Below are positions 45,927 through 54,055 of a stretch of DNA of 64,000 nt, one piece after another. Numbering within the stretch: position 1 is the stretch's first letter; every line of letters starts with the position of its first letter. Position numbers and translations under genes: made by a program. Below the pieces are notes generated by a model, which saw nothing but the letters and a program-made list of their open reading frames with translations, searched no databases and was not told where the DNA came from. Source of the DNA: Couchioplanes azureus (GTDB taxonomy: Bacteria > Actinomycetota > Actinomycetes > Mycobacteriales > Micromonosporaceae); the NCBI RefSeq assembly GCF_014648355.1, contig NZ_BMQY01000002.1:451328-515327 (forward strand). The letters are read 5' to 3'.

Positions 45927-46100
45927 CTACCGGATTCGCCGCCCCCGAGAGGACCCGTCCGCCGGATCCGGCGCGAGCAGCTCCGAAAGCCGCTCGCTTG
46001 CCTCCTGCTCCGTGCACCACGCCCAACTCCGCAGCTCGTCGGCGGCAAGCCGGATCTGCGCGGTCTGCTCCGGCGTGAGGACGCCACCGTCGAACACCAT
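45927..46100 (-). CDS. Possible small protein (dubious)
   Basis: 57 residues from ATG 46100 in the gap between the YdjM-like gene and the glycoside hydrolase. The translation has protein-like composition (VFDGGVLTPEQTAQIRLAAD, ELRSWAWCTEQEASERLSEL) rather than the Arg/Pro-rich look of shadow frames. It lies in the same frame as the upstream YdjM-like gene, and coding-like sequence begins right after that gene's TAG. No good ribosome site. Confidence 0.35.
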   Translation of the reverse strand: MVFDGGVLTPEQTAQIRLAADELRSWAWCTEQEASERLSELLAPDPADGSSRGRRIR

Positions 46101-46178
46101 CAGGACCGACCTGCCGAGTTGCGCCCGGGCGTCGCGTCGGGCAACGGCGGCCGGCAGGCGGCGCCACGGGGCGACCGG

Positions 46179-47003
46179 CTAGCCTCCTGCCCACTTCTCG
46201 AGGTCGAGGTTGCTCAGGACGTGGGGGGCGAACATGCCCAGCACCGCCAGGACCGCCACCAGGGTGAAGAGGGAGCGCAGGACCAGGGTCTCGCCCCTGC
46301 CGCCGACCTTGACCGCCATGCCGTTCGGGACGCCGACCATGCGCCACATGCGGCGGCCCGTGGGGATGGGCCAGAGGATCGGGACGCCGTTCTTGGTGAT
46401 CATGTCGCCGAGGAGGTGGACCACGCAGCCGACGCCGACCGCCAGGCCGAGCATCGGGTAGCCGCGGTCGCCCGGGAGGTGGGCCGCGGTGAACCAGGCG
46501 ATCACGCCGGAGCTCAGGGTCACGATCAGCCAGCCGGCGCGCTCGGCCCACTCGTCGAACAGGCCGCGCAGGGCGAGGCCGGCCATGAGGAAGACGATCG
46601 CGACGACCGCCCACTTGCCGTACGAGGCGCAGAGCGTGGTCGTGCCCCAGCCCACCAGGCCGGCGAACGGCAGCGTGTGGGTGAACGTGCGGTGCCCGTT
46701 GGTGCGGCGGGGGTCGCGGCTGAGTTTCGTCGCCGTGTAGATGCCCAGCGAGACCTTCTCCACGACCTCCGCCACGAAGAGCGAGAACACGCCGAAGGTG
46801 CGGGCCACCGTCGCGCCGCCCTGGTTGCGGGTGACCTTTCCGGACAGGTCCAGGTCGGGCAGGAGGGCGCCGCCGGCGCAGACCGTGGCGCCGACCGCCA
46901 CGGCCAGCGGGCTCTGGCCGTACCCGGCGAAGTGGGCCATGGCCCAGCTTCCGGCCAGCCAGACGGACGCACCCGACAGTGCGTGCGACGGACCCATCAT
47001 GGT
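46179..47003 (-). CDS. YdjM-like metal-dependent membrane hydrolase family
   Basis: 274 residues from ATG 47003 (MMGPSHALSG); upstream in-frame starts at 47060 and 47015 are possible but less like the family. Signatures of the YdjM/LexA-regulated membrane hydrolase family: MGPSHALSGAS, GALLPDLDLSGK, RRTNGHRTFTHTLPF and VHLLGDMITKNG, which supply His and Asp residues able to bind metal. About five membrane helices. The family is annotated as membrane-bound metal-dependent hydrolases; substrate unknown. Confidence 0.85.
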   Translation of the reverse strand, partial: TMMGPSHALSGASVWLAGSWAMAHFAGYGQSPLAVAVGATVCAGGALLPDLDLSGKVTRNQGGATVARTFGVFSLFVAEVVEKVSLGIYTATKLSRDPRRTNGHRTFTHTLPFAGLVGWGTTTLCASYGKWAVVAIVFLMAGLALRGLFDEWAERAGWLIVTLSSGVIAWFTAAHLPGDRGYPMLGLAVGVGCVVHLLGDMITKNGVPILWPIPTGRRMWRMVGVPNGMAVKVGGRGETLVLRSLFTLVAVLAVLGMFAPHVLSNLDLEKWAGG

Positions 47004-47092
47004 TGTGCCCACCCCTCCCCGTAGGGCGACCACTGTCGCATCGAGGGGTGGGGTGGGCAACGACCGCCACGTCTACTGTGGAGTGCTGAAGA

Positions 47093-47545
47093 TCACCGAT
47101 GGTACGGCGCGAGGTGGGCGCGGTAGTACCGGTCGCGGTGGTCGGCGCCGTGCCGGGCGTGCTTCAGCAGGCCGATGACCAGGAACGCGAGCGGGATCGC
47201 CGGCCAGAAGAAGTGCGCGCCGGAGAGCGCCCAGAGCCCGGTCAGCAGCGCCGCCACCAGCGCCACGAAGCCGGCGTGGCGGCGCACGTCCCGGCGTGTC
47301 GCGGCGCGGGCCTGCGGCGTCCCGGCGAGCGCCCGGCGGCCGCCGTCGGGCAGGTCGGCGGTGAGCGGGACGAGCTCGTCCCGGAACGTGGCGGCGTACC
47401 CGGCGCCGAGCCGTTGCTCGCCCTCGTCCAGGGTGAGGCGGCCCTCGGCCATCGCGGCGCGCAGGATCGTGGCGACCTGCTCGCGCTCGGCGTCGGAGGT
47501 CCGGAGCCGTTGCGGACCGGACCACGGTGCGTCGCTGGGATGCAT
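47093..47545 (-). CDS. DUF1707 protein with C-terminal 2TM domain
   Basis: 150 residues from ATG 47545 with GGAGG 5 bases upstream. Residues ~14-66 match DUF1707/SHOCT-like domains: LRTSDAEREQVATILRAAMA, EGRLTLDEGEQRLGAGYAA. A helical hairpin (FVALVAALLTGLWALSG, HFFWPAIPLAFLVIGLLK) follows. DUF1707 proteins often accompany two-component systems sensing the envelope, and this one is divergent from a kinase/NarL regulator pair. Confidence 0.9.
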   Translation of the reverse strand: MHPSDAPWSGPQRLRTSDAEREQVATILRAAMAEGRLTLDEGEQRLGAGYAATFRDELVPLTADLPDGGRRALAGTPQARAATRRDVRRHAGFVALVAALLTGLWALSGAHFFWPAIPLAFLVIGLLKHARHGADHRDRYYRAHLAPYHR

Positions 47546-47675
47546 GCTGACCTCCAGGTGCCAGGGCGGGTTCTGCCCCTTCAGCGTGACCGTCGCGGCG
47601 CCGGGCCGCGTCGCCCCGGCGGAGCATCCCGTACGCGGCCCGGCGGCGCAGCCGAGCGCACCGGCGTACGCCACC

Positions 47676-47705
47676 GGGAGTATCCGGCCGGGCCCGGATA
47701 CTCCC
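47676..47705. promoter_or_regulatory. Perfect 12-bp inverted repeat, likely regulator site
   Basis: GGGAGTATCCGG (47676-47687) and CCGGATACTCCC (47694-47705) with 6 bp between. It lies in the 228-bp region between the divergent DUF1707 and kinase genes, 68 bp before the kinase start. A dimeric NarL-type regulator encoded next door is the obvious candidate to bind it. Confidence 0.65.
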
Positions 47706-47773
47706 CGGGGAGCAGCGGCGGACCCACCCGCGCGCCGACGTCGCGACGGCACGGGTGCCGTAGCGTCGTCGGC

Positions 47774-48970
47774 GTGCAGAGTCGGTACCGCCCCGGTCGG
47801 CGGCCGCCCCGGGCCACCCGGCACGGGGGCTGGCCGGGCGCCGTCGTGGCCGCGCTCTGCTTCCACGTCTTCGGCAACCGGTCTCAGGTCGCCGCGCTGG
47901 ACCGTCCCGCCGTCCTGGTCGCCTGGGCGTTGCTGCTGGCCGGACCGCTGGCGCTGAGCCGCCGCGACCGGGCCCCGATCGCCGTGCTGGCGGTGGCCGG
48001 GGCGGCGAGCGTCGGCTTCGCGACGATGGTCCGGCCCTCCTGGACGTTCGCGGTCGCCCCGGCCCTCGCGCTCTTCACGGCGGTCAAGGCCGGCCGGGTG
48101 CGCCCGGCGCTCGCGGTCACGGCCGCCCTGTACGCCGCGTACCTGGGCGCCACCTGGTTCTTCCCCGGACCGCTCGGGGTGGGCGAGGTGGCCCGGCCGG
48201 GCGTACGGGTCGCCGCGCTGACCGCGCTGGCCCCGGCGCTGATCGTCTTCCTCGGCGGCGCGGCGCGGTCGCGGGCCGAGTACCTCGCCGAGATGGCCAA
48301 GGTCCACGCCGAGCGGGCGCGCGCCCGCGAGGAGCAGGAGCGCCGCCAGGCGTCCGACGAGCGGCTGCGGATCGCTCGCGAGCTGCACGACGTCCTCGGC
48401 CACCACCTGTCGCTGATCAACGTGCAGGCGGGGGTGGGCCTGCACCTGATGGACAACCGCCCGGAGCAGGCCCGCGAGGCCCTCACCGCGATCAAGACGG
48501 CGAGCGCCGAGGCGCTGCGGGAGGTACGGGCGGTGCTCGGCGTCCTGCGCCCCGAGGAGGAGGCGGCGCCCCGGCAGCCGGCGCTGGGCCTCGACCGCCT
48601 CGACGACCTCACCGCGGACGCCGGACTGCCGGTCACGACCACCACGTCCGGCACGAGGCGCCCGCTGCCCGCGGAGGTCGACCGGGCGGCGTACCGGATC
48701 GTGCAGGAGGCGCTGACCAACGTCCGCCGCCACGCCGCCGCGGGCGCCGCCGAGGTCGCGATCGAGTACGCCCCCGCCGAGCTGCGCCTGCGGATCCGCA
48801 ACGACGGCGCCGCGGCGGGCGAGCCGGACGGGTCCGGGTCCGGGATCGCCGGCATGCGCGCCCGCGCGGCCAGCCTGGGCGGCACGCTGACCGCCGGCCC
48901 GCTGCCGCAGGGCGGCTACCTGGTGACGGCGACCCTGCCCACCGTCACCACCCCCGGGGAGGAAACGTGA
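47774..48970 (+). CDS. NarL-system sensor histidine kinase (HisKA_3)
   Basis: 398 residues from GTG 47774. Five membrane helices occupy residues ~20-175. The dimerisation domain DERLRIARELHDVLGHHLSL (phospho-acceptor His in ELHDV) and ATPase domain (RIVQEALTNVRRHA, GSGIAGMRARAASLGG) are typical of DesK/NarX-type kinases. The stop codon overlaps the start of the response regulator (GTGA), so the two are translationally coupled. Confidence 0.93.
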   Translation: MQSRYRPGRRPPRATRHGGWPGAVVAALCFHVFGNRSQVAALDRPAVLVAWALLLAGPLALSRRDRAPIAVLAVAGAASVGFATMVRPSWTFAVAPALALFTAVKAGRVRPALAVTAALYAAYLGATWFFPGPLGVGEVARPGVRVAALTALAPALIVFLGGAARSRAEYLAEMAKVHAERARAREEQERRQASDERLRIARELHDVLGHHLSLINVQAGVGLHLMDNRPEQAREALTAIKTASAEALREVRAVLGVLRPEEEAAPRQPALGLDRLDDLTADAGLPVTTTTSGTRRPLPAEVDRAAYRIVQEALTNVRRHAAAGAAEVAIEYAPAELRLRIRNDGAAAGEPDGSGSGIAGMRARAASLGGTLTAGPLPQGGYLVTATLPTVTTPGEET

Positions 48971-49677
48971 TCACGGTGCTGCTCGCCGACGACCAGGCGC
49001 TGGTCCGGGCGGGGTTCCGGGCCCTGCTCGACGCCGAACCCGACATCGACGTGGTCGGCGAGGCGGGCGACGGGCTGGCCGCGGTGCGCCTCGCCGCGCA
49101 GACGCGCCCGGACGTGGTGCTGATGGACATCCGCATGCCCGGCGTCGACGGCCTGGAGGCGACCCGCCGGATCGTCGCCGAGCCCGCGCTCGCCGCGACC
49201 CGGGTGGTCATCCTCACCACGTTCGAGCTGGACGAGTACGTCTTCGAGGCGCTGCGCACCGGCGCGTCGGGGTTCCTGGTGAAGGACACCGAGCCGGTGG
49301 ACCTGCTGCGCGGCATCCGGGCGGTGGCGGCCGGCGACGCCCTGCTGTCACCGAGCGTCACCCGGCGGGTCATCGGCGAGTTCGCCACCGCGGCCCGGCG
49401 CGGCCGCGCCGGCACGCCGCCGTCCCCCGCGCTCGGCGCGCCGCCCGGGGAGGCCGATCGCCGGCTGGAGCAGCTCACCGACCGGGAGCGCGAGGTGATG
49501 GTGCTGGTCGCCGAGGGGCTGTCCAACGACGAGATCGCCGGCCGGCTGCTGATCAGTCCCGCGACGGCGAAGACCCACGTCAGCCGCGCGATGGTCAAGC
49601 TCGGCGCCCGCGACCGGGCGCAGCTCGTGGTGATCGCGTACGAGGCCGGGCTGATCCGCCCCGGCTGGCTGGCCTGA
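48967..49677 (+). CDS. NarL/LuxR-family response regulator
   Basis: 236 residues. Receiver with LLADDQALVRAGF, phospho-acceptor Asp in VVLMDIRMPGVDG, Thr in VVILTTFE and Lys in GFLVKDTEP. A linker rich in Gly/Pro leads to the LuxR helix-turn-helix LTDREREVMVLVAEGLSNDE and ATAKTHVSRAMVKLGARDRA. Probably controls its own operon and the DUF1707 gene through the inverted repeat at 47676-47705. Converges on the Nudix gene with 4 bp between. Confidence 0.94.
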   Translation: MITVLLADDQALVRAGFRALLDAEPDIDVVGEAGDGLAAVRLAAQTRPDVVLMDIRMPGVDGLEATRRIVAEPALAATRVVILTTFELDEYVFEALRTGASGFLVKDTEPVDLLRGIRAVAAGDALLSPSVTRRVIGEFATAARRGRAGTPPSPALGAPPGEADRRLEQLTDREREVMVLVAEGLSNDEIAGRLLISPATAKTHVSRAMVKLGARDRAQLVVIAYEAGLIRPGWLA

Positions 49678-49681
49678 CCGG

Positions 49682-50164
49682 CTACAGTGGCTCGCCGGGC
49701 CGGGCGAACCAGGCCGGGGCGCCGTCCTCGAGCGCCGTGCGGATGCGCCGGTGGGCGAACGCGCTCAGCTCCGGCAGGCCGTCCAGCGGGAACCAGCCGA
49801 CCGCGAGCGACTCGGAGTCGTTGACCCGGGCCTCCCCGCCGACGGCCCGGCACCGGAACCAGGTGTTGACCATGTGGCAGCGGTCGCCGTGGGGATAGGT
49901 GACCTCGTGCAGCGCGACCCCGGCCAGGCGCTCCACCTTCACCTGGACCGCGGTCTCCTCGGCCACCTCGCGGACGACGGCCTCGGCAGGCTGCTCGCCG
50001 GGGTCCATCATCCCGGCGGGGATCGCCCACCGCCCGTTGTCGCTGCGCTGCCCGAGCAGGATCTCACCCCGGTCGTTGAGCACCACGGCACTGACCGTGG
50101 GGAACATGATCAGGTCGTGGCCGACCTTGGCGCGCAGGTTCTTCACGTACTCCGATGCAGGCAC
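49682..50164 (-). CDS. Nudix hydrolase
   Basis: 160 residues. The Nudix box reads GMMDPGEQPAEAVVREVAEE (G-x5-E-x7-REVAEE), followed by TAVQV. Preceding strands ILLGQRSDNGRWAIPAG are typical. The N-terminal MPASEYVKNLRAKVGHDLIM matches actinobacterial Nudix proteins of the ADP-ribose pyrophosphatase or MutT-like type. It hydrolyses a nucleoside diphosphate derivative; substrate is unspecified. It ends 10 bp before the debranching-enzyme frame upstream on the same strand. Confidence 0.92.
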   Translation of the reverse strand: MPASEYVKNLRAKVGHDLIMFPTVSAVVLNDRGEILLGQRSDNGRWAIPAGMMDPGEQPAEAVVREVAEETAVQVKVERLAGVALHEVTYPHGDRCHMVNTWFRCRAVGGEARVNDSESLAVGWFPLDGLPELSAFAHRRIRTALEDGAPAWFARPGEPL

Positions 50165-50174
50165 GCGGGCAACC

Positions 50175-52088
50175 CTACGGCCCGGAGAGCCGGCGGGCGC
50201 GCAGCGACTCCGCGACCGACCAGGCCTGGAACGGGCAGCCGGTGGCGCCGTGCGGGGCGTCGGCGTCGGCCGTCTCGGAGACCGAGCCCAGCCCGTACTC
50301 GCCCAGGTGGCCGTCGGCGTCGGACAGCGTCTGCTCCGCCGAGACCCCGAGCCGGTGCCAGGCCGCCACGTACGGGCCGGTCAGCCACGGCCAGACCGTC
50401 CCGGTGTGGTAGGCGGAGTCCCGCTCGGCGGGCGTGCCGCGGTGCCGCCCGCGGTATCCGGGCGACCCGGGCGCCTGGCTGCGCGGGCCCAGCGGCGTCA
50501 TGAGGGCCGTCCCGATCGCCTGCAGCGCGGCCGGCTCGGGCCGCAGCGGCGCGTACGGCAGCGACCAGGCCAGCAGCTGGTTGGGCCGCAGCGTCGCGTC
50601 GTCGCCGCCGGGGCCGTCGACCACGTCGTACAGCAGCCCGTCGCCGGCCGGGAACCGCCGCGCGAACGAGGCGAGCGCCGCGGGATGGGCCCGTACGGCC
50701 GCTCCCGCGTTCGTCCGCGCCTGCCACGCCAGCTTGATCACCATCGCCAGCCCGTTGATCCACAGGGCGTTGACCTCGACCGGCTTGCCGGCGCGCGGCG
50801 TGACCGGCACGCCGTCGACCCGGGCGTCCATCCAGGTCAGCGCCTCCCCCTCGGCGCCCTGCCGGAGCAGGGAGTCGGCCGGGTCGGCGCCGATGCCGTA
50901 CCGCGTGCCGGCCAGGTGCGCGTCCACCACCGACCGCAACGCCGGCAGCAGCTCGGCGGCCAGGTCGGTGTCGCCGGTCAGCGCCACGTGCCGACCCACC
51001 GCGTGCAGGAACCACAGGGTGCCGTCGACCGTGTTGTACTCGACCGTGCCGGTGTCCGCGGTGTTGGCGAGCATCCCCTGCGACAGCGTCGCCGCGTAGT
51101 GCTGCAGCAGCGACCGGCCCAGCGACTCCCGCCCGGTCGCGAGGAACAGCCCCTCGTAGCTGATCATCGTGTCCCGCGACCACGCGCCGAACCACGGATA
51201 TCCGGCGACCACGTCCGGTCCGCTCGCGGTCTGCACCACGAAGGCGTCGGCGGCCAGCGCCAGGGTGGCCTGCGCGTCGTCGGCCGGTGCGGCCGCCGCC
51301 ACGACCGCCCGGTTCCGGGTACGGGCCGCGGCGACGACCTCCTCGGCCGGCGCGGGCACCGCCTCCAGGCCGTCCGCCCACGCCGACACCGACGCGGTGG
51401 ACCCGGCCTGGCGCAGTTCGGTGTGGAAGCTCCCGGCGTACCAGAGATCCTCGGTGGGGGTGAGCCCGCGCGCCGCCTCCTCGCGGTGCCGCACCCCGCG
51501 GTACCACTCCCCCACGCCGCGGAAGTCCGGCCCCGAGATCCGGTAGGCGCCGTCGACCACGCACCCGCCGGCCACCTCGTCGACCACCGGTGGGGGTCCG
51601 CCGGCGGTCCGCTCGCCGTGCACGTCCCGCCAGGTGCACAACGCCTCCAGGTGCAGGCTGATCGGCCCGCCGGTGAGCAGCCGGTGGACGACGGCGACGC
51701 TGCTGCGCCCGTACTCCATGGCGATCTCCCGCTCGAGCACCACGTCGCCGATCCGCCAGCGCCACCGCGGCAGCCCGTCGACCAGCTCGAACCCCGACAT
51801 CAGCCGGTAGCCGCGCGGCTCGACGGCGCCGCCGGCCCACTCGTGCGCGGCGAGCCGCACCACCGCGCCGGACGCGAGGGTGACGACCGGGTCGAGCGCG
51901 ACCAGACCGAGCCGCCGGCGGGCGGGCGACTCCCCTGCCACGACGAGCAGCCCGTGGTAGCGCCGCGTCCGCAGCCCGTTGACGGTGCCCATCGCGTAGC
52001 CGCCCCGCCCGTCGGTGACGAGCCACTCCCGCAGGGCGCCCTCGTCGGAACTGCCGCACACCTGCGGCCCGAACGCGATGCGGCGCAT
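50175..52088 (-). CDS. Glycogen-debranching-type amylo-α-1,6-glucosidase
   Basis: 637 residues from ATG 52088 (GGGGGAAC just upstream; the longer 52130 start lacks a site). The N-terminal β-domain (REWLVTDGRGGYAMGTVNG, RTRRYHGLLVV) is the glycogen debranching N-terminal domain. The C-terminal (α/α)6 GH133-like domain contains AGYPWFGAWSRDTMISYEG, DTGTVEYNTVDGTLWFLHAV, EALTWMDARVDG, VEVNALWINGLAM and HTGTVWPWLTGPYV. It removes α-1,6-linked glucose after transferase action in glycogen or similar α-glucans. No signal peptide. Confidence 0.92.
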   Translation of the reverse strand: MRRIAFGPQVCGSSDEGALREWLVTDGRGGYAMGTVNGLRTRRYHGLLVVAGESPARRRLGLVALDPVVTLASGAVVRLAAHEWAGGAVEPRGYRLMSGFELVDGLPRWRWRIGDVVLEREIAMEYGRSSVAVVHRLLTGGPISLHLEALCTWRDVHGERTAGGPPPVVDEVAGGCVVDGAYRISGPDFRGVGEWYRGVRHREEAARGLTPTEDLWYAGSFHTELRQAGSTASVSAWADGLEAVPAPAEEVVAAARTRNRAVVAAAAPADDAQATLALAADAFVVQTASGPDVVAGYPWFGAWSRDTMISYEGLFLATGRESLGRSLLQHYAATLSQGMLANTADTGTVEYNTVDGTLWFLHAVGRHVALTGDTDLAAELLPALRSVVDAHLAGTRYGIGADPADSLLRQGAEGEALTWMDARVDGVPVTPRAGKPVEVNALWINGLAMVIKLAWQARTNAGAAVRAHPAALASFARRFPAGDGLLYDVVDGPGGDDATLRPNQLLAWSLPYAPLRPEPAALQAIGTALMTPLGPRSQAPGSPGYRGRHRGTPAERDSAYHTGTVWPWLTGPYVAAWHRLGVSAEQTLSDADGHLGEYGLGSVSETADADAPHGATGCPFQAWSVAESLRARRLSGP

Positions 52089-52198
52089 GTTCCCCCGATT
52101 CGTTGCCTCGCCAGACCCTCCGCCGGGCACGCTATCGGGTACGGGAGGGGCGCACCGCCGGACGACACGTCGTCCCCAGGGTGATCCTCACGAGGGTC

Positions 52199-53188
52199 CT
52201 ATGTCCGCGGACCCGCCTCGACCGCGCCCCGGCGCGGGAGCCAGTCGATCTCCTGTCCGTGCGGCCCGGTGAACGCGACCGGGTCGCCGTCGAGCGCGAG
52301 CAGGAACCTCGCGGGCCCGCCGGTTCCGGCCGGCACGGTCGCCGCCAGGCCGGGCAGCACGCCCGGGTGCTCGTTGGAGACCCAGTGGCCGGGCAGGCCG
52401 CGGACCAGGTCGGTGAAGGCGGCGCGGGTGTCCGGCGGTACGTAGGCCAGCACCGCGCTGTGGAACACGACCAGCGTGGCGTCGGCCGGCGCCTGGGCGG
52501 CGAGCGCCGGCAGGCCGGTGAGCAGGTCGCCCGTCACCAGCCGCGGCGGATCGGCGCGGGCGACCCGGGCGGCGGCGTGCAGCCGGTCGCGCCGGTGCTG
52601 CTGCTCCGGCCAGACCAGCGCGTCGAGCCAGCGCAGGTCGTCGTCGTCGGCCACGTCGAGGGGATTGAGGTCGATGCCGGCGCGCCACACCACGGTGGGT
52701 ACCGAGCTCGGCAACGGCACGTCGCCGTTGGTCGCGCAGGTGAGCAGGACCGGGCTGTCCGCGGGCCCGAGCACCGGGGCGTCGTCGCCGTAGCGGTACC
52801 GGTAGGCGTCGGGATACAGGCACAGCCCCGCGGAGGCACCGACCTCGAGCAACGCGAGCGGCTGCGGCAGGCGGGCCAGGACCGGCAGCAGGGTGGCACA
52901 GCGCGCCGGTTCGTTGGTCTGCGTCCGGCGCTGCCGCATGGTCTCGGACAGCGAGGACCAACGTCGCCGCGCCCAGGCGAGGAAGCCGTCCGGCGTGTCC
53001 ATCGGAGCGCCCAGATACCGGGCCGCGGCGAACAGCAGGTTGGGCTGGCGCTTCTCCGCGGGCAGCCCGTCCAGAAGCTCCAGCACCCGGCGGTCCGCAC
53101 CGACCGCCTCGGCCAGCGCCTCGTACGTCGGGGACTGTCCCCGGGCCTCCCGCACCGCGAAGTCGCGATACCACTGTGCCGTCGTCAT
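52199..53188 (-). CDS. DUF2332 family protein
   Basis: 329 residues. Family signatures: ARGQSPTYEALAEAV, LLFAAARYLGAP, RRTQTNEPARCATLLPVLA, LALLEVGASAGLCLYPDAY, VVWRAGIDLNPLDV and LVVFHSAVLAYVPPD. The LLEVGASAGL motif resembles the SAM-binding loop of methyltransferases, so a methyltransferase-like activity is possible but not established. Followed downstream by the debranching gene's promoter region. Confidence 0.9.
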   Translation of the reverse strand: MTTAQWYRDFAVREARGQSPTYEALAEAVGADRRVLELLDGLPAEKRQPNLLFAAARYLGAPMDTPDGFLAWARRRWSSLSETMRQRRTQTNEPARCATLLPVLARLPQPLALLEVGASAGLCLYPDAYRYRYGDDAPVLGPADSPVLLTCATNGDVPLPSSVPTVVWRAGIDLNPLDVADDDDLRWLDALVWPEQQHRRDRLHAAARVARADPPRLVTGDLLTGLPALAAQAPADATLVVFHSAVLAYVPPDTRAAFTDLVRGLPGHWVSNEHPGVLPGLAATVPAGTGGPARFLLALDGDPVAFTGPHGQEIDWLPRRGAVEAGPRT

Positions 53189-53256
53189 CGGATCAGCCTG
53201 TTCGCACCACGCCGATCCGCGCTATGACGGCGATCTCCGTCGGACGGTGCCGGGAG

Positions 53257-53868
53257 TCACGATGCCTTGCCGGTGCTCCGGGTGATGCCGTAGAAGTCGC
53301 GCATCCAGAGGGCACGGACGCTGTCCCGGCCGTCCGGGTGCCGGAAGTCGAGCAGATCGTCGGCGAGCAGGCCGTAGTCCAGGGGGATGCGCCGCTGTCT
53401 CAACAGGCCGATCAGCTCGCGCAGGTCGTGGGTCAGGACGTCGTAGGTCGTGGCGTTGCCCAGGGCGACGAACCGGCGGCGCACGGCCGCGCCGCTGTCC
53501 GCCTCGTGGGCGAGCCTGCTGACCGCGGCGCCGAGGCTGATGCCGTCGGCGTGCATGGGCGCGCTGAGCGACTGCTGGTGCACCGCGTACAGGGTGAGGG
53601 CGGTGTGCTTGGCCCACTCCTCGTCGACCGGTGCGTCGCCCGGTGGGTGCCGGAAGAACCGGTCGGGCACGCCGGTGACGTCGAGGACGGCCGACGCGGA
53701 GCCCGGCGGTCTCGTCACGGCCCCGCGCAGCTCGGACATGAGCGCGACGACGGCCGGGTCGCGGCGCCCGAGCGTGCGGTTCTGCAACGCGAAGACCGTC
53801 TGGGCGGTGTGCTGGCCGAAAGGCCGGCGCCGCCGGACGCGGGGCGGCGTGGGCGAGGGGACTGTCAT
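53257..53868 (-). CDS. casB: Orphan type I-E CRISPR protein Cse2/CasB
   Basis: 203 residues from ATG 53868 with a perfect AGGAGG 7 bases upstream (a longer frame to 53997 lacks a site). The sequence follows the Cse2/CasB pattern of actinobacteria: LMSELRGAVTRPPGS, then TALTLYAVHQQSLSAPMH, SLGAAVSRL, RRRFVALGNATTYDVLTHDL, RIPLDYGLLADDLLDF and VRALWMRDFYG. In type I-E, Cse2 is the small subunit lining the Cascade backbone and contacting the R-loop. No cas3, cse1, cas7, cas5, cas6e, cas1/2 or repeat array is present in the window. Neighbours are DUF2332 and a family-A polymerase. Confidence 0.85.
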   Translation of the reverse strand: MTVPSPTPPRVRRRRPFGQHTAQTVFALQNRTLGRRDPAVVALMSELRGAVTRPPGSASAVLDVTGVPDRFFRHPPGDAPVDEEWAKHTALTLYAVHQQSLSAPMHADGISLGAAVSRLAHEADSGAAVRRRFVALGNATTYDVLTHDLRELIGLLRQRRIPLDYGLLADDLLDFRHPDGRDSVRALWMRDFYGITRSTGKAS

Positions 53869-54055
53869 GCCGGGACCTCCTGGGAGCCCGAAGCTACTCC
53901 CTCGCCCCGCTCGGGTGGGGTGTTCCGCTCCTGCCCCGTCGAGGTCCGCATTCGTCGCTCCGGGCGGGGATCCGCAGTTCATGGCGGCGGCGACCACTCC
54001 CGTCGGCAGATACGCGTTGTCGCGTTACCGACAAACGGTTTTCACTCGTGCGGTG
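53869..54055 (-). promoter_or_regulatory. Upstream region of the orphan casB gene
   Basis: 187 bp between the casB start and the polymerase stop codon. I see no CRISPR-like repeats. It is lower in GC at 54005-54055 and presumably carries the casB promoter. Confidence 0.4.

Noticed and set aside
53869..54055. Possible CRISPR array or leader next to casB
   Set aside because: No direct repeats with regular spacing are present here or elsewhere in the window.
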